64,000 nucleotides of DNA from Mycolicibacterium sp. CBMA 234 (GTDB lineage: Bacteria > Actinomycetota > Actinomycetes > Mycobacteriales > Mycobacteriaceae), in NCBI RefSeq assembly GCF_009729415.1, contig NZ_MPKW01000023.1, positions 328,181-392,180 on the forward strand. Reading direction: 5' to 3'. Position 1 is the first letter of the stretch. Each line of letters opens with the position of its first letter. A program made the position numbers and the translations under genes. Under the pieces are notes generated by a model that was given only the letters and a program-made list of their open reading frames with translations, made no database searches and had not been told where the DNA came from. Of this stretch, positions 15,635 through 25,348 are shown piece after piece.

Positions 15635-16105
15635 ATGGACACCACCGCCGCGGACCTCGCGCACGTGCATATCGACAAGCAGTCGCCCCACGCCTACCGG
15701 ACGCTGGTGGCCGTGGCGACCGCCGTCACCAAGACCGCCGCGGAGGCGGGATTGCCGCCGGCTCTGGTGGAGCTGATCAACACCCGGGTGTCGCTGATCA
15801 ATGGCTGCCCGTCGTGCCTGGACATTCATCACCGGCGCGCGGTGAAGGCGGGCGTGACCGACAAACAACTGGCGACGCTGCGCGCCTGGCGCGACACCGA
15901 GCTGTTCTCTGAGCAGGAACGCGCCGCGCTGCGGCTGGCCGAGATCACCACGACACTGCCCGACCACGACACCGCAGAACGCGAGTATGCAAGGGCGCGT
16001 GCAGTTCTCGCCGATGACGAGATATCCGCGGTGATCTGGGTGGCCACCGCGATCAACGCCTTCAACCGGGTGTCGATCCTGAGCCGTCACACGGTGCGGC
16101 CGTAG
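15635..16105 (+). CDS. AhpD-like carboxymuconolactone decarboxylase-family protein
   Basis: A 156-residue all-helical protein. The redox motif NGCPSCLDIHHRRAVKAG carries the CxxC and downstream His of AhpD-type proteins, which act as alkylhydroperoxidase partners. The TTTLPDHD and WVATAINAFNRVSI segments fit the same family. It is divergent from pirin-GNAT (84 bases), a pairing that could reflect a shared oxidative-stress role. It converges on recD with a 9-base gap. Confidence 0.88.
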   Translation: MDTTAADLAHVHIDKQSPHAYRTLVAVATAVTKTAAEAGLPPALVELINTRVSLINGCPSCLDIHHRRAVKAGVTDKQLATLRAWRDTELFSEQERAALRLAEITTTLPDHDTAEREYARARAVLADDEISAVIWVATAINAFNRVSILSRHTVRP

Positions 16106-16114
16106 GTCCGGGAG

Positions 16115-17854
16115 TCAGCTGCTCTGCCGCAACCGGTCCCGAAGGCCCGACGCTCGTACTGCTTGACGTTCGACGGCGGCCCGTACCTCGGCGGCAGATC
16201 CGACGATGCGCACCTTCTTCTTGGCCCGGGTGACGGCGGTGTAGAACAGTTCGCGGGTCAGCAGCCGGGACTCTGCGGGCGGCAGGATCACCGTCACCTC
16301 ACCTGCTTGGGAGCCCTGGCTCTTGTGGATGGTGAGCGCGTACATGGTCTCGACATCGACGATCCGGCTCGGCGAAAACTGTTGCGTCCCAGTGGCACCG
16401 GCGATGCTCACCTGCACTCCGTCGGGTCCCGCGGCGACCAGGCCGGTATCGCCGTTGTAGATGCCCAGCGCATAGTCGTTGGCAGTGACCAGCAGTGGGC
16501 GACCGGGATACCACGGCGACCAGGTGGCCTGCCCGGTCTCTTCGCTGATCCACCGCTCCACCTGGCGGTTCCAGTACCGAACGCCGTGCGGCCCGTCGCG
16601 GTGCGCGCACAGCAATCGGTGCTCATCCATCGTCGCCAGCCCGAGGTCCCCTGCACCCAGCAAGGCGCACTCGCGCACGCGCACGGCGTGGCCCACCAGC
16701 GCGGGACGCAGCGCTACGGCGGGATCGGCATCTTCAACGAACTCGACGGCCGGGTCCCCGGCGCGCAGCAGGTCCAGCACCTGATCGGCGTCGCCGCACC
16801 GAATGGCCTCGGCCAGCCCGCCAATCGCCGCGCCGAACCGGTGTGTGGTGTGCAGCGCCGCGATCCGAATGGACGGGTGGCCGGCCAGCCCGTCGACCAG
16901 ATCGGCCAGCACCGCGCCGGCCTGCACCGACGTCAGCTGGTCGGGGTCGCCGACGAGCAGCAACCGGGCCTCGGGTCGTACGGCCTCGAGCAGCCGGGCC
17001 ATCAGCGTCAGCGACACCATCGAGGTCTCGTCGACGACGATCACGTCATGCGGCAGGCGGTTGCCGCGGTGGTGGCGGAACCGCGAGGAGTTGTCCGGGC
17101 GCCCACCGAGCAACCGGTGCAGCGTGACAGCCCGTAGGCCGCGCAACCGTTGCTGGTCGGCGGGCTCGAGCTTGGCGACCTCCGCCGTGACTGCCTCCTG
17201 CAGTCGGGCGGCCGCCTTACCGGTGGGGGCGGCCAGGGCGATCCGCAACTGGCCGGGGTGCGCGGCCTGGGCCAGCAGGGCCAGCAGCCGGGCCACGGTC
17301 GTCGTCTTCCCGGTGCCGGGACCGCCGGTCAGGACCGTCACCGGCTGGGTCAGCGCGAGCTGTGCGGCAGCCCGTTGCTCGGCGAAACCCGGTGGTGGGA
17401 AAAGTCGTTCGAGATCGGGATCGGTGACGACCGCCGACCCCCGCCCTGACAACGCGAGCAGGTCGTCACACACCTGCTGTTCCTCGCGCCAGTAGCGATC
17501 CAGGTACATCAGGCGACCGTGATCCAGGCGAATGGCCGTGCCGTTCAGCGGGCTGCCTGCCACCGCCGCGATCAGTTCGTCGGCGGCCGGCCACGGCAGG
17601 TCACCACCGATGTCACCGGCGACCGACGTGAGGTCGATGCACACCGAGCCTTCCCGTAGCGCGCGCACCGTCAGCGCGACAGCCAGTGCGACGACGTCGC
17701 TGGCCTCGTCCGCCAGCGCGCAACACCTTTGGGCGACATGGACATCAGCGGCATTGACGACGTCGGCGGCATTGAACGCGGCCAGTAGACCGCTCGCTGC
17801 GGGTACCTGCCGCCAATCCATCGGGTCGGGTGTCGTCTCCAGTGTCGCGGTCAT
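16115..17854 (-). CDS. recD: Exodeoxyribonuclease V alpha subunit (RecD)
   Basis: The 5'-3' helicase subunit of the RecBCD DNA-end resection complex. 579 residues from the ATG at 17854, which overlaps the recB stop as ATGA. It has Walker A GGPGTGKTTTVARLLALL, Walker B DETSMVSLTLMARLLEA, the GDPDQLTSVQAGAVLADL motif and the C-terminal helicase motif ALTIHKSQGSQAGEVTVILP. This is full length for actinobacterial RecD. The overlap implies translational coupling in recC-recB-recD. In mycobacteria RecBCD is known to serve single-strand annealing, while AdnAB handles resection for homologous recombination. Confidence 0.96.
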   Translation of the reverse strand: MTATLETTPDPMDWRQVPAASGLLAAFNAADVVNAADVHVAQRCCALADEASDVVALAVALTVRALREGSVCIDLTSVAGDIGGDLPWPAADELIAAVAGSPLNGTAIRLDHGRLMYLDRYWREEQQVCDDLLALSGRGSAVVTDPDLERLFPPPGFAEQRAAAQLALTQPVTVLTGGPGTGKTTTVARLLALLAQAAHPGQLRIALAAPTGKAAARLQEAVTAEVAKLEPADQQRLRGLRAVTLHRLLGGRPDNSSRFRHHRGNRLPHDVIVVDETSMVSLTLMARLLEAVRPEARLLLVGDPDQLTSVQAGAVLADLVDGLAGHPSIRIAALHTTHRFGAAIGGLAEAIRCGDADQVLDLLRAGDPAVEFVEDADPAVALRPALVGHAVRVRECALLGAGDLGLATMDEHRLLCAHRDGPHGVRYWNRQVERWISEETGQATWSPWYPGRPLLVTANDYALGIYNGDTGLVAAGPDGVQVSIAGATGTQQFSPSRIVDVETMYALTIHKSQGSQAGEVTVILPPAESRLLTRELFYTAVTRAKKKVRIVGSAAEVRAAVERQAVRASGLRDRLRQSS

Positions 17855-20800
17855 GACTGCGTCCCTCGGTCCAACAGGTCGGACAGTCTGCTCACCAGCT
17901 CGACCGGCGGCTGCCAGCTGAAGACGCCGCACGGGTTGCCGTCAACCACAGGGGTTTCCGGTCCGCACATGCCTCGCACGAAGAGGTAGGCCACGCCGCC
18001 CAGGTGCCGCTCCGGGACGTATCCGGGTAGACGCCAGCGCAGGAACCGGTGCAGCACAACCGAATACAACAACGCCTGCAACGGATAGTCGGAGTGCATC
18101 ATGGCCTCGGCAAGCCGCGGAGCGGTGTAGTCGGCCGCAGTGCTCTCGGCCCCGAAATCGCCGAGCCGGTTGGTCTTGTAGTCCACCACCAGATACCGAT
18201 GGTCGTCGCCGGCCGGTACCCGCAGCACCGCGTCGATGGAACCCGACAGATACCCGTGTAGTCGTTGGTGTCCTAGCGACTGCGCCTGCAGGCGGGTGCC
18301 ATACGCCGACAACGGATCCGACGCCGGCAGCAGCTCTGTCACCAGTGCCCCCACATCGCCGAGCCGGATATCAAGCGCCGCGGCAGACCGGTCCTGGCCG
18401 CCACCCAGCGGCATTTCGAAATCCAGCTCCCGCAGCCGGTCTTTCAGTCCGATCTGTCGCAGCGTCAGGCCGGGCGCCAGGGGACCCAACGGGGTGTCAT
18501 GCAACGGCACCATGGCTGCCGCCAACTCATCCGTCGGCACCTCGACGTCCCACAGCCCAGTCTGCTCATCGATGCGGGCGGCCAGCTCCGCGGTGAGATC
18601 AGCCGCCCGCGGGTCGGCGAGTTCGAGCACCGCGTGCACCAGCGAACCGAAGGCGGCACCGGCCGGGAGCTGCGCCATGGGCGACGGCAGATCGCCGGCG
18701 AGCGGCCCGGGTGGTGCTTCGGTGATGACGTCGGATTCGTCGTCCCGCAGTGCGGAGTCCGGTTCACTGCTGACGGCGTGCCCGTCGTCGTGCACGATGC
18801 GCACCAACGCCGAGTACGACGTGCGCCGCCAGTGGGTGTCGATGCTGCGGTGGAAGTGCCGCACATCCAGGTCCCGCGGTGGCGACTGCATTGCCTGAGG
18901 CGCCGGGGCGACGGGCTCGGCCGTTTCGATCACCGGACCGCCGGCTTGTTCCCACGCGGTGAAACAGGCCATCGCGTCGTCGTCGGAAATGGTCTGCGGG
19001 GCAACCACATCCGGCACCGCGGGGGCGCCGGCCTGACGGCCCCGCAGCAGCCGGGACAGGCCGCCGTTCTTCTCATCCCACGACGGTGCCCACCATGCCA
19101 CCACCTGCGACTGTGCTCGCGTGAGCGCGACGTAGGTGAGCCGAACGTTGTCCCCGGCGATCTCGGCCAGGCCGGCCTCTTCGGCCGCGGTCCGGTCGGC
19201 TGCACCGGCGCCGCCCACATGCAGACAGCGGGTGCCGTCGGCGTCGTGGAACCGCAGCACCTTGTCGGTCTGGACGTTTCGGTTGAACCCGAACGGCAAG
19301 TACACCACCGGGAACTGCAGGCCCTTGCTACGCCACACCGTCATGATCTGCACGGCTGCGGCGTCGCTGTCCAGGCGGCGGTTGCGCTCGGCCGGGCCGC
19401 CGCGGTCCTGCAGCTGACGGCGTAGCCAATCCCGCAGGGCTGGCAGGTGATACCGCTCGCGGTGCGCGGTTTCGTGCAGTAGCTGCCCGACATGCGCCAG
19501 GTCGGTCATGTGCCGCTCGCCGCCCCGGTGTCCGAGGACCCGTTCGCTCAGCCCCAACCCTTGCGCGGCCTCGAACACCGCCGCGATACCTCGGTCCCGG
19601 GCCAGCCCGGCCCATTGCCGGATGGTGGTGGCGATCTGGTCGGTCAGCTCGTCGCCGCCGGTGGCCAGGTCCGCGGCGCCGTAGCCGAAGAACATCGTGG
19701 TCGACGCCGCCCGCACCACGCCGCTGCGGTTTGGAGTGTCGAAGGCGTCGAGCAGCCGCAACCACTCGGCTGCCGCCGCCGAGGCGAACACATCGGTATC
19801 ACCTGAGTAGACCACCGGAATACCCAAGTCCAGCAACGCATCCCGGCACGGCTCGGCGTCGCGGGCGCCGTCGACGATCACCGCGATGTGTCCGGCGGTC
19901 AGCGGTCGGCCATCGAACGTGGCGCCGCTGGCCAGCAGCACCGAAATGTCGGCGGCCAGATCTTTGGCGATGTAGGTGCGCAGCGGGCCGATCGGAATGG
20001 TCCGGCGCTGCGGGGTGCCGAAGTCTGTGCGGGGCACGACGCGCAGGCGGAACGGATCGTTGCGCGGCGCGTTGGCGAGCCGGTGGTGCTCGGTGTGGGC
20101 CGCGATCGGATGCACCACGATGTCCTCGTCGCCGAGGGCCGCGCCTTTCAGTACGGTCTGCAGCCGGTCCACCAAAACCTTGTCACTGCGCCAGTTCTCG
20201 GCCAGCGTCAGCCGTTGATCGGCGCTGCGTGCGGCCTCCAGATACGTGACGATGTCGCCGCCGCGGAACGCGTAGATGGCCTGCTTCGGGTCGCCGATCA
20301 GGACTACCGCGCTGTGCCCCACGAACGCCCGCGAGATGACCTGCCACTGCACCGGATCGGTGTCCTGGAATTCGTCGACCATGACGATGGGCCAGCGTCG
20401 GCGCATCCGGTCGCGGGCTGGCGCATCGGCTTCCTCCAGGGCGGTCGCGAGCCGGCTCAGCAGGTCATCGAAGCTCAGCACGCCGAGTCGGCGCTTGCGC
20501 CGTTCGAGTTCGCCCTGCACAGCGGTGGCGAACGATAAGCGTTGCGCGGCAACGCTGTCAGGGTCGGCGGTCAGGGGTCGCAATTGTGCGCTGGGATCCC
20601 CGACGACGCGCTTGGCCAGGTCCAGCGCGTCGGCGTAGCTCAGTGCGGGCTCGTCGCGCTGGTCTCCGTACGTGGTCAGATATAGGTCCGAAACGATCTC
20701 GGCCACCAGGTCATCGAGGCTCTCGACCAACTGGGCGCCCGAATCGGTGTCGCCGGCGATACCGAGGGAACGCAGCACCAGCCCGCAGAACTCATGCGTG

Positions 20801-21159
20801 GTGGCGATGGTGGCGGCATCGAAATCCGACAGGGCGTCGCGCAGGCGGTCCCGACGCTGGGCCAGCTCGTCGGGTGCGGCGTTGGCCAGGTATCGGATCA
20901 GATCATCGGCATCAGCGGGCGGATCATCAAGTGCCGCAGCGGTCTTGACCAGTTGCGCGCGCACCCGCTCCCGCAGTTCCCGGGTGGCCGCCCGGCTGAA
21001 CGTGATCAGCAGCATCTGGTCCAGCGTGGCCGCGCCCTCGGCGAGATACCGCGTGACCAGACCTGCCAGCGCGTAGGTCTTGCCGGTGCCGGCGCTGGCT
21101 TCCAGCACTGTGGTGGTGGCTGGTTCGGGCAGGGGACCGAGCAGATCGAAGGCGTCCAT
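17851..21159 (-). CDS. recB: Exodeoxyribonuclease V beta subunit (RecB)
   Basis: The 3'-5' helicase and nuclease subunit of RecBCD, 1102 residues from the ATG at 21159. UvrD-like helicase motifs: Walker A LEASAGTGKTYALAGL (~20-35), motif II VDEFQDTDPVQW, GDPKQAIYAFRGGD, QIMTVWRSKGLQFPVVYLPF and RLTYVALTRAQ. The C-terminal nuclease domain keeps the catalytic DYK in YLVVDYKTNRLG, so nuclease activity should be intact. The start overlaps the recC stop (TGATG), and the stop overlaps the recD start (ATGA). Confidence 0.96.
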   Translation of the reverse strand: MDAFDLLGPLPEPATTTVLEASAGTGKTYALAGLVTRYLAEGAATLDQMLLITFSRAATRELRERVRAQLVKTAAALDDPPADADDLIRYLANAAPDELAQRRDRLRDALSDFDAATIATTHEFCGLVLRSLGIAGDTDSGAQLVESLDDLVAEIVSDLYLTTYGDQRDEPALSYADALDLAKRVVGDPSAQLRPLTADPDSVAAQRLSFATAVQGELERRKRRLGVLSFDDLLSRLATALEEADAPARDRMRRRWPIVMVDEFQDTDPVQWQVISRAFVGHSAVVLIGDPKQAIYAFRGGDIVTYLEAARSADQRLTLAENWRSDKVLVDRLQTVLKGAALGDEDIVVHPIAAHTEHHRLANAPRNDPFRLRVVPRTDFGTPQRRTIPIGPLRTYIAKDLAADISVLLASGATFDGRPLTAGHIAVIVDGARDAEPCRDALLDLGIPVVYSGDTDVFASAAAAEWLRLLDAFDTPNRSGVVRAASTTMFFGYGAADLATGGDELTDQIATTIRQWAGLARDRGIAAVFEAAQGLGLSERVLGHRGGERHMTDLAHVGQLLHETAHRERYHLPALRDWLRRQLQDRGGPAERNRRLDSDAAAVQIMTVWRSKGLQFPVVYLPFGFNRNVQTDKVLRFHDADGTRCLHVGGAGAADRTAAEEAGLAEIAGDNVRLTYVALTRAQSQVVAWWAPSWDEKNGGLSRLLRGRQAGAPAVPDVVAPQTISDDDAMACFTAWEQAGGPVIETAEPVAPAPQAMQSPPRDLDVRHFHRSIDTHWRRTSYSALVRIVHDDGHAVSSEPDSALRDDESDVITEAPPGPLAGDLPSPMAQLPAGAAFGSLVHAVLELADPRAADLTAELAARIDEQTGLWDVEVPTDELAAAMVPLHDTPLGPLAPGLTLRQIGLKDRLRELDFEMPLGGGQDRSAAALDIRLGDVGALVTELLPASDPLSAYGTRLQAQSLGHQRLHGYLSGSIDAVLRVPAGDDHRYLVVDYKTNRLGDFGAESTAADYTAPRLAEAMMHSDYPLQALLYSVVLHRFLRWRLPGYVPERHLGGVAYLFVRGMCGPETPVVDGNPCGVFSWQPPVELVSRLSDLLDRGTQS

Positions 21160-24100
21160 CAGCACCGCCGTTCGGCATCGAGCAAGGGCGTCCACAGTCT
21201 GGTCGCATATGCGCCCAGCCGGGTCGTCTCGCCGGGGACGGCGATGTCATCGGGGCGCAACGGGTCGAGCAGCACACTCAGCGGCGCAGCCGGTCCCCAG
21301 ACTTCGAGGTATTCAGCGCTGTCCCGCTCCCACTTCCATTCGCTCTCGGCGCCCTTCTCCGGCACGGGGTCGTCGAATTGCCGGGCCCGCGCCCATTCGA
21401 GAGACGTCTTCAGTGGCAGGGGCAACGGTTCGCGCCGGCCCGCGTCATAGATGGCGACCAGTTCGCGCAACACCGAAAGTGGTTGCTCGGGCGCGCGATA
21501 ACCCAACGCGTGCACCGCATCCCGTGGGCCGCGGCCGATGCAGTATGCCTCCCAGTCGCCCTCCGGCGCACCCGCGGTCAGCGCCACCAGGGTGACCCAG
21601 GCCTGCAACCGGTGCTTGGCCGCCAGCTTCGAATAGGTGACCGTGACCGCCCGGTTCTGCCACAGCGGAGTGATGGTGCCGGTGAGCCTGCGGCCGCCGA
21701 GGTCCACATCGATGTCCAAAGCACTGGAGTCGCCGCGCTGCAGGGTCCGTGCGGCGGCAGCCAGTTCGTTTGCCTCGCCGCCGATCTCGATGGCCTGCCG
21801 CCAACCGAGCCGTCCCGGCGGCAGCGTGCCGCGGCGCCATTCCGCGCCGAGGACGAAGTCGGGAACGCGTCCGGCCATCAGATCGTCGAGCATGCGCTCG
21901 CCGACCGCCCACCTCCCGAGGCCGTCGATGGCGACCGGCATGGCATCGGACAGCTCGTCGGCGTCCCACGGCAGCGTGTAGTCCAGCGCCCGGAAGAAGC
22001 CCCGGACCGGATTCGCGAAGAATCTCAGCAAGTCCGTCAATTCGACATCACCGCTGGGCAATGCATCAAGTGGGCCGTCGATCAATCGAGGTTTCGGCTT
22101 ACGTTCGCCGAGGACGGCCTTGGCTCCGCGCAATGCTGCCGGGTCATAGGTGAACGGCTGATCCGGTACCAGCCCATCCGGCGCGGTGCTGACGGTGCGA
22201 ATGTCGAAGGGCTGCAACGGGTGGTCGGCCACGATGCGCCGCCGGACGGGCTCCGCGGTTGTCTGGTCCACAGCGTCGAGCAGTTCCTGCACCGGGACAG
22301 CGGGTGGACGGTGTTCACCCGAGTGCTCGTCGGTGCCGGTGTATGTGATCACCAGTGTGTCGGCGGCCGAGCAGATGGCGTCGAGCAGCAATTGCCGGTC
22401 CTCCGAACGGATATCGCGCTCGCCGGTCAGCGGGTGCCGGGCCAGGACGTCGTCGCCGTCGGCGATGTTGGTGCGCGGGAAGACGCCGTCGTCGAGGCCG
22501 ACCAGGCACACCACGCGGTGCGGCACCGAGCGCATCGGGACCATGGTGCACACCGTCAGGGTGCCGGTCCGGAAGTTGGCCCGGGTGGGACGGCCGGCCA
22601 GCTGCCGTTTGAGCAGGGCCCGGACATCGGCCAGGCGCAGCGTCGTCGCGGACCGAGAACCGGCGTGGGTCAACACTTTTGCCAGTTCGCGGTCCAGCTG
22701 CGCCTGTTGCCACTGCTCGTCAGAGCCGACCCGGGTCAGCAGCGCGATGGCGTCCCGCAGCACGTCGACCCACCGCTGCAGGGGCTCCGCGCCGGTGAGC
22801 CGATCCACCACCGTGCGCAACCGCTGCACATATTCCGCCAACCGGCCGGCCAGTTCGACGCGGCCCGAGTCGACGTCGTCGAGCGGCAGCGCGGTGCCCA
22901 GCCAGTCTTGCGAATCGTCGGACATCGCGGCGCCGACGAGCAACCGGTCGACCCCGAACTGCCACGTGTTCTGCGGGTACCGCGCCAGGTCGAACGGAGC
23001 GCGGTGGGCCGCGTCGAAGCCCCACCGAATGCCTGCTGCACCAACCCATTCGGTGATGGCGACCAAGTCGTCGTCGCTGAAGGAGAAGCGGCGGCGTACC
23101 GGTTCACTGTGCGCCAGACTCAGCACCGCGGTGGCGGTGGCGCGGCCGTCGGCGATACCCAGTAGCTCGGACAGCCCCCCGAGGAGTGGATTGGTCTGGG
23201 TCAGCGCGCGGTCGGCGAGCCGGACCCGCAGGCCCTGGGCCGGGTGACTGTGGTCGGCCTGCTCGCCGGCCCCGAACGCCGCGGTGATCAGGGGTGCGTA
23301 GGTGTCGATGTCCGGGCACATCACCAAAATGTCGCGCGGTTGGAGAGTCTCGTCGTCATCGAGCAGCCCGAGCAGTACGTCGCGCAGGACGTCGATCTGC
23401 CGGGCCGCGCCGTGACAGCGATGGATCTGCACGGACCGGTCGTCGGGCTTGAGGTGGCGCGTGCCGGGCCGCACCGTGTTGGCCGAGATGTCCGACTGCA
23501 GCCAGCCCAACAGCGTGTCGGGAAACCCGCTGCGGGAATGGAACTGGTCGGATTGCGCTGCGGGCAGGCCGCGTTGCAGCTCCCGCAGATCGCGGCCGAG
23601 GGTCTGCAGTAGTGGATTGTCGACTCGCGACCGGCTGGAATCCGCGCGTCGGGACTCCTGTCCATCTAGATCGGACAGCGCCCGCCACAACGGGTCACTG
23701 GGATGCGGCAGCCACAGATGCAAATCGTGATGGGTGGCCAGCGCGCCGAGCAGATCGAGGTCGGCCGCGGGCAAGCGGGTGTGCCCGAACAGGGACAGCC
23801 GGGGTGGCAGCTCGGACGGCGAATCAAGCAGCCGAGCAATGGTTTTCGCATATCGGGTCGGCGCAGGATCCGCGTCTATCCGCGCGGCCGTCGCGCGCCA
23901 CAGCTCCGGCTGCCACCGCAGGTCGTCGTCGAGTTGGCTACCTGCGCCGTCGGAACTTCCGCCGGCCAACCAGTCGGCGAGCATGGCCGGCCGGGCCTTG
24001 GCATAGGCGTCGAACAGGCCGGCCAGCCGCCGCGCGACCGCGTAGCGGCGGCCCTGGCGCAGCTGGGTTTCTTCAGGGCTGCCCAGCTCGGTGTAGCCGA

Positions 24101-24452
24101 GGTGAGCGGCCAGGGTCCCGGCCCAGGTGTGGCCGGCGCCGAGATGGTCCAACACCTCGAGCAGCGGCCACACCATGGCATCCGGATCCCACGGGTTGGT
24201 TTCGGCGGTCCCTGACAATTCAGCGAGAAGCGATGTGGGGGAGCGGAATTCGATGCCGGCGCAGACCCCGTCGGTGGCCTGCCCGTTGCCGAGCACATGG
24301 GAAAGCTGCTGGCTGAGCCAGCGCTCCATGCCGCGCGCAGACACCAGCACCAGTTCAGTGGCGAACGGATCCGCCAGGGGCTCGGCCAGCAGCGCGCCCA
24401 GCCCAGCGGCCAGCGCGCCGGTGTCCTCGGCTCGGTGCAGGTGTAGCGCCAT
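21159..24452 (-). CDS. recC: Exodeoxyribonuclease V gamma subunit (RecC)
   Basis: A 1097-residue scaffold of RecBCD that splits the duplex and recognises Chi. Recognisable parts are the N-terminal LVLVSARGMERWLSQQLSHVLG, the inactivated helicase-like PRDILVMCPDIDTYAPLI, and MRSVPHRVVCLVGLDDGVFPR. Length equals that of M. tuberculosis RecC. First gene of the recCBD operon. TAGGGT on the minus strand ends 6 bases before the ATG, suggesting a leaderless transcript. Confidence 0.95.
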   Translation of the reverse strand: MALHLHRAEDTGALAAGLGALLAEPLADPFATELVLVSARGMERWLSQQLSHVLGNGQATDGVCAGIEFRSPTSLLAELSGTAETNPWDPDAMVWPLLEVLDHLGAGHTWAGTLAAHLGYTELGSPEETQLRQGRRYAVARRLAGLFDAYAKARPAMLADWLAGGSSDGAGSQLDDDLRWQPELWRATAARIDADPAPTRYAKTIARLLDSPSELPPRLSLFGHTRLPAADLDLLGALATHHDLHLWLPHPSDPLWRALSDLDGQESRRADSSRSRVDNPLLQTLGRDLRELQRGLPAAQSDQFHSRSGFPDTLLGWLQSDISANTVRPGTRHLKPDDRSVQIHRCHGAARQIDVLRDVLLGLLDDDETLQPRDILVMCPDIDTYAPLITAAFGAGEQADHSHPAQGLRVRLADRALTQTNPLLGGLSELLGIADGRATATAVLSLAHSEPVRRRFSFSDDDLVAITEWVGAAGIRWGFDAAHRAPFDLARYPQNTWQFGVDRLLVGAAMSDDSQDWLGTALPLDDVDSGRVELAGRLAEYVQRLRTVVDRLTGAEPLQRWVDVLRDAIALLTRVGSDEQWQQAQLDRELAKVLTHAGSRSATTLRLADVRALLKRQLAGRPTRANFRTGTLTVCTMVPMRSVPHRVVCLVGLDDGVFPRTNIADGDDVLARHPLTGERDIRSEDRQLLLDAICSAADTLVITYTGTDEHSGEHRPPAVPVQELLDAVDQTTAEPVRRRIVADHPLQPFDIRTVSTAPDGLVPDQPFTYDPAALRGAKAVLGERKPKPRLIDGPLDALPSGDVELTDLLRFFANPVRGFFRALDYTLPWDADELSDAMPVAIDGLGRWAVGERMLDDLMAGRVPDFVLGAEWRRGTLPPGRLGWRQAIEIGGEANELAAAARTLQRGDSSALDIDVDLGGRRLTGTITPLWQNRAVTVTYSKLAAKHRLQAWVTLVALTAGAPEGDWEAYCIGRGPRDAVHALGYRAPEQPLSVLRELVAIYDAGRREPLPLPLKTSLEWARARQFDDPVPEKGAESEWKWERDSAEYLEVWGPAAPLSVLLDPLRPDDIAVPGETTRLGAYATRLWTPLLDAERRC

Positions 24453-24458
24453 CGGCTA

Positions 24459-24464
24459 ACCCTA
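24459..24464 (-). promoter_or_regulatory. -10 element (TAGGGT on the minus strand) for recC
   Basis: TAGGGT followed by 6 bases and the recC ATG at 24452, a leaderless-promoter arrangement. Confidence 0.4.
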
Positions 24465-24499
24465 GGACGGGCGTCCGACAGCTCTGTCGCGGCTGGGTA

Positions 24500-25198
24500 C
24501 TACCCGCCGAACTCGGCGGCCAGGCCGTCGAGGCCCGCCTGGATCGCGGCCAGCGATTCGGCGCGGGCCTTGAGCTTGCTGGCCAGGTGGTGCTGGGTGT
24601 GCAGCGTCGCGGCGAATCCGGCGGCCACCTGCTGGGCGCGGCTGAGCACGTTCTCGGGCGCGACGATCTCGTCCAGCCAGCCGGCGGCCCGTGCCTCTTC
24701 GCCGGTGAACGTCGCGGCCAGGCCGACGGCCCGCTGGAAGGCCGAGTTGGTCAACCGCACGCGGAGGATTTCGATGCAGGACTGCGGCACCGTCATCCCG
24801 ATGGCCACCTCGTTGGCCTGACAGCGAGTCTTCTCCGAACCGACCCTGTGGTCACCCGAGCACAGCAGGAACGATCCGCCGGCGACTGCCGGTCCGGTGG
24901 CAGCGACGACCACGGGGACGGGGAAACGCAGCAGCCGCACCATCAGTTCGATGCCGTCGCGCAGCATGGCGAACCCGGCGGCCGCGTCCCCGGAACCGAA
25001 GATCGCGAGGTCGAACCCGGCGCTCAGCACCCGGTTGTTGCCCGCGAGCACGATGGCCTTGACTTCGTCTGCCTGCTCGGCCTGATCCAGCGCGGCGTGG
25101 ATGTTCTGCTGCATCGTCGGGCTCAGGACATTGACCTTGCCGTCGTCGAGCGTGATCGTGGCGACCGCGTCGTCCACGGCGTAGGTGACGGTGCTCAT
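24500..25198 (-). CDS. echA3: Enoyl-CoA hydratase/isomerase family protein (EchA3-like)
   Basis: A 232-residue crotonase-fold protein from the ATG at 25198 (AAGGGAGAG ribosome site). The oxyanion-hole segments are NNRVLSAGFDLAIFG (~60-75) and AATGPAVAGGSFLLCSGDHRVG (~100-120). The usual catalytic Glu of hydratases near the second segment is not obvious, so it may be an isomerase or other crotonase. Position directly upstream of recC matches echA3 (Rv0632c) in M. tuberculosis. Probably a fatty-acid degradation enzyme. Confidence 0.88.
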   Translation of the reverse strand: MSTVTYAVDDAVATITLDDGKVNVLSPTMQQNIHAALDQAEQADEVKAIVLAGNNRVLSAGFDLAIFGSGDAAAGFAMLRDGIELMVRLLRFPVPVVVAATGPAVAGGSFLLCSGDHRVGSEKTRCQANEVAIGMTVPQSCIEILRVRLTNSAFQRAVGLAATFTGEEARAAGWLDEIVAPENVLSRAQQVAAGFAATLHTQHHLASKLKARAESLAAIQAGLDGLAAEFGG

Positions 25199-25348
25199 GG
25201 GCTCTCCCTTGATAGGTCCCGGGGACGGGAACTGAATTGAGCCGATGCTAATCGGGTCGAGTCCGCTCACCGCCCACGAGCGGCCCCATAGTGCTCGTGA
25301 CACGCCGCACCGACGCGTGCAAACCCGGCCGTTCGCGCGACGGGTGGG

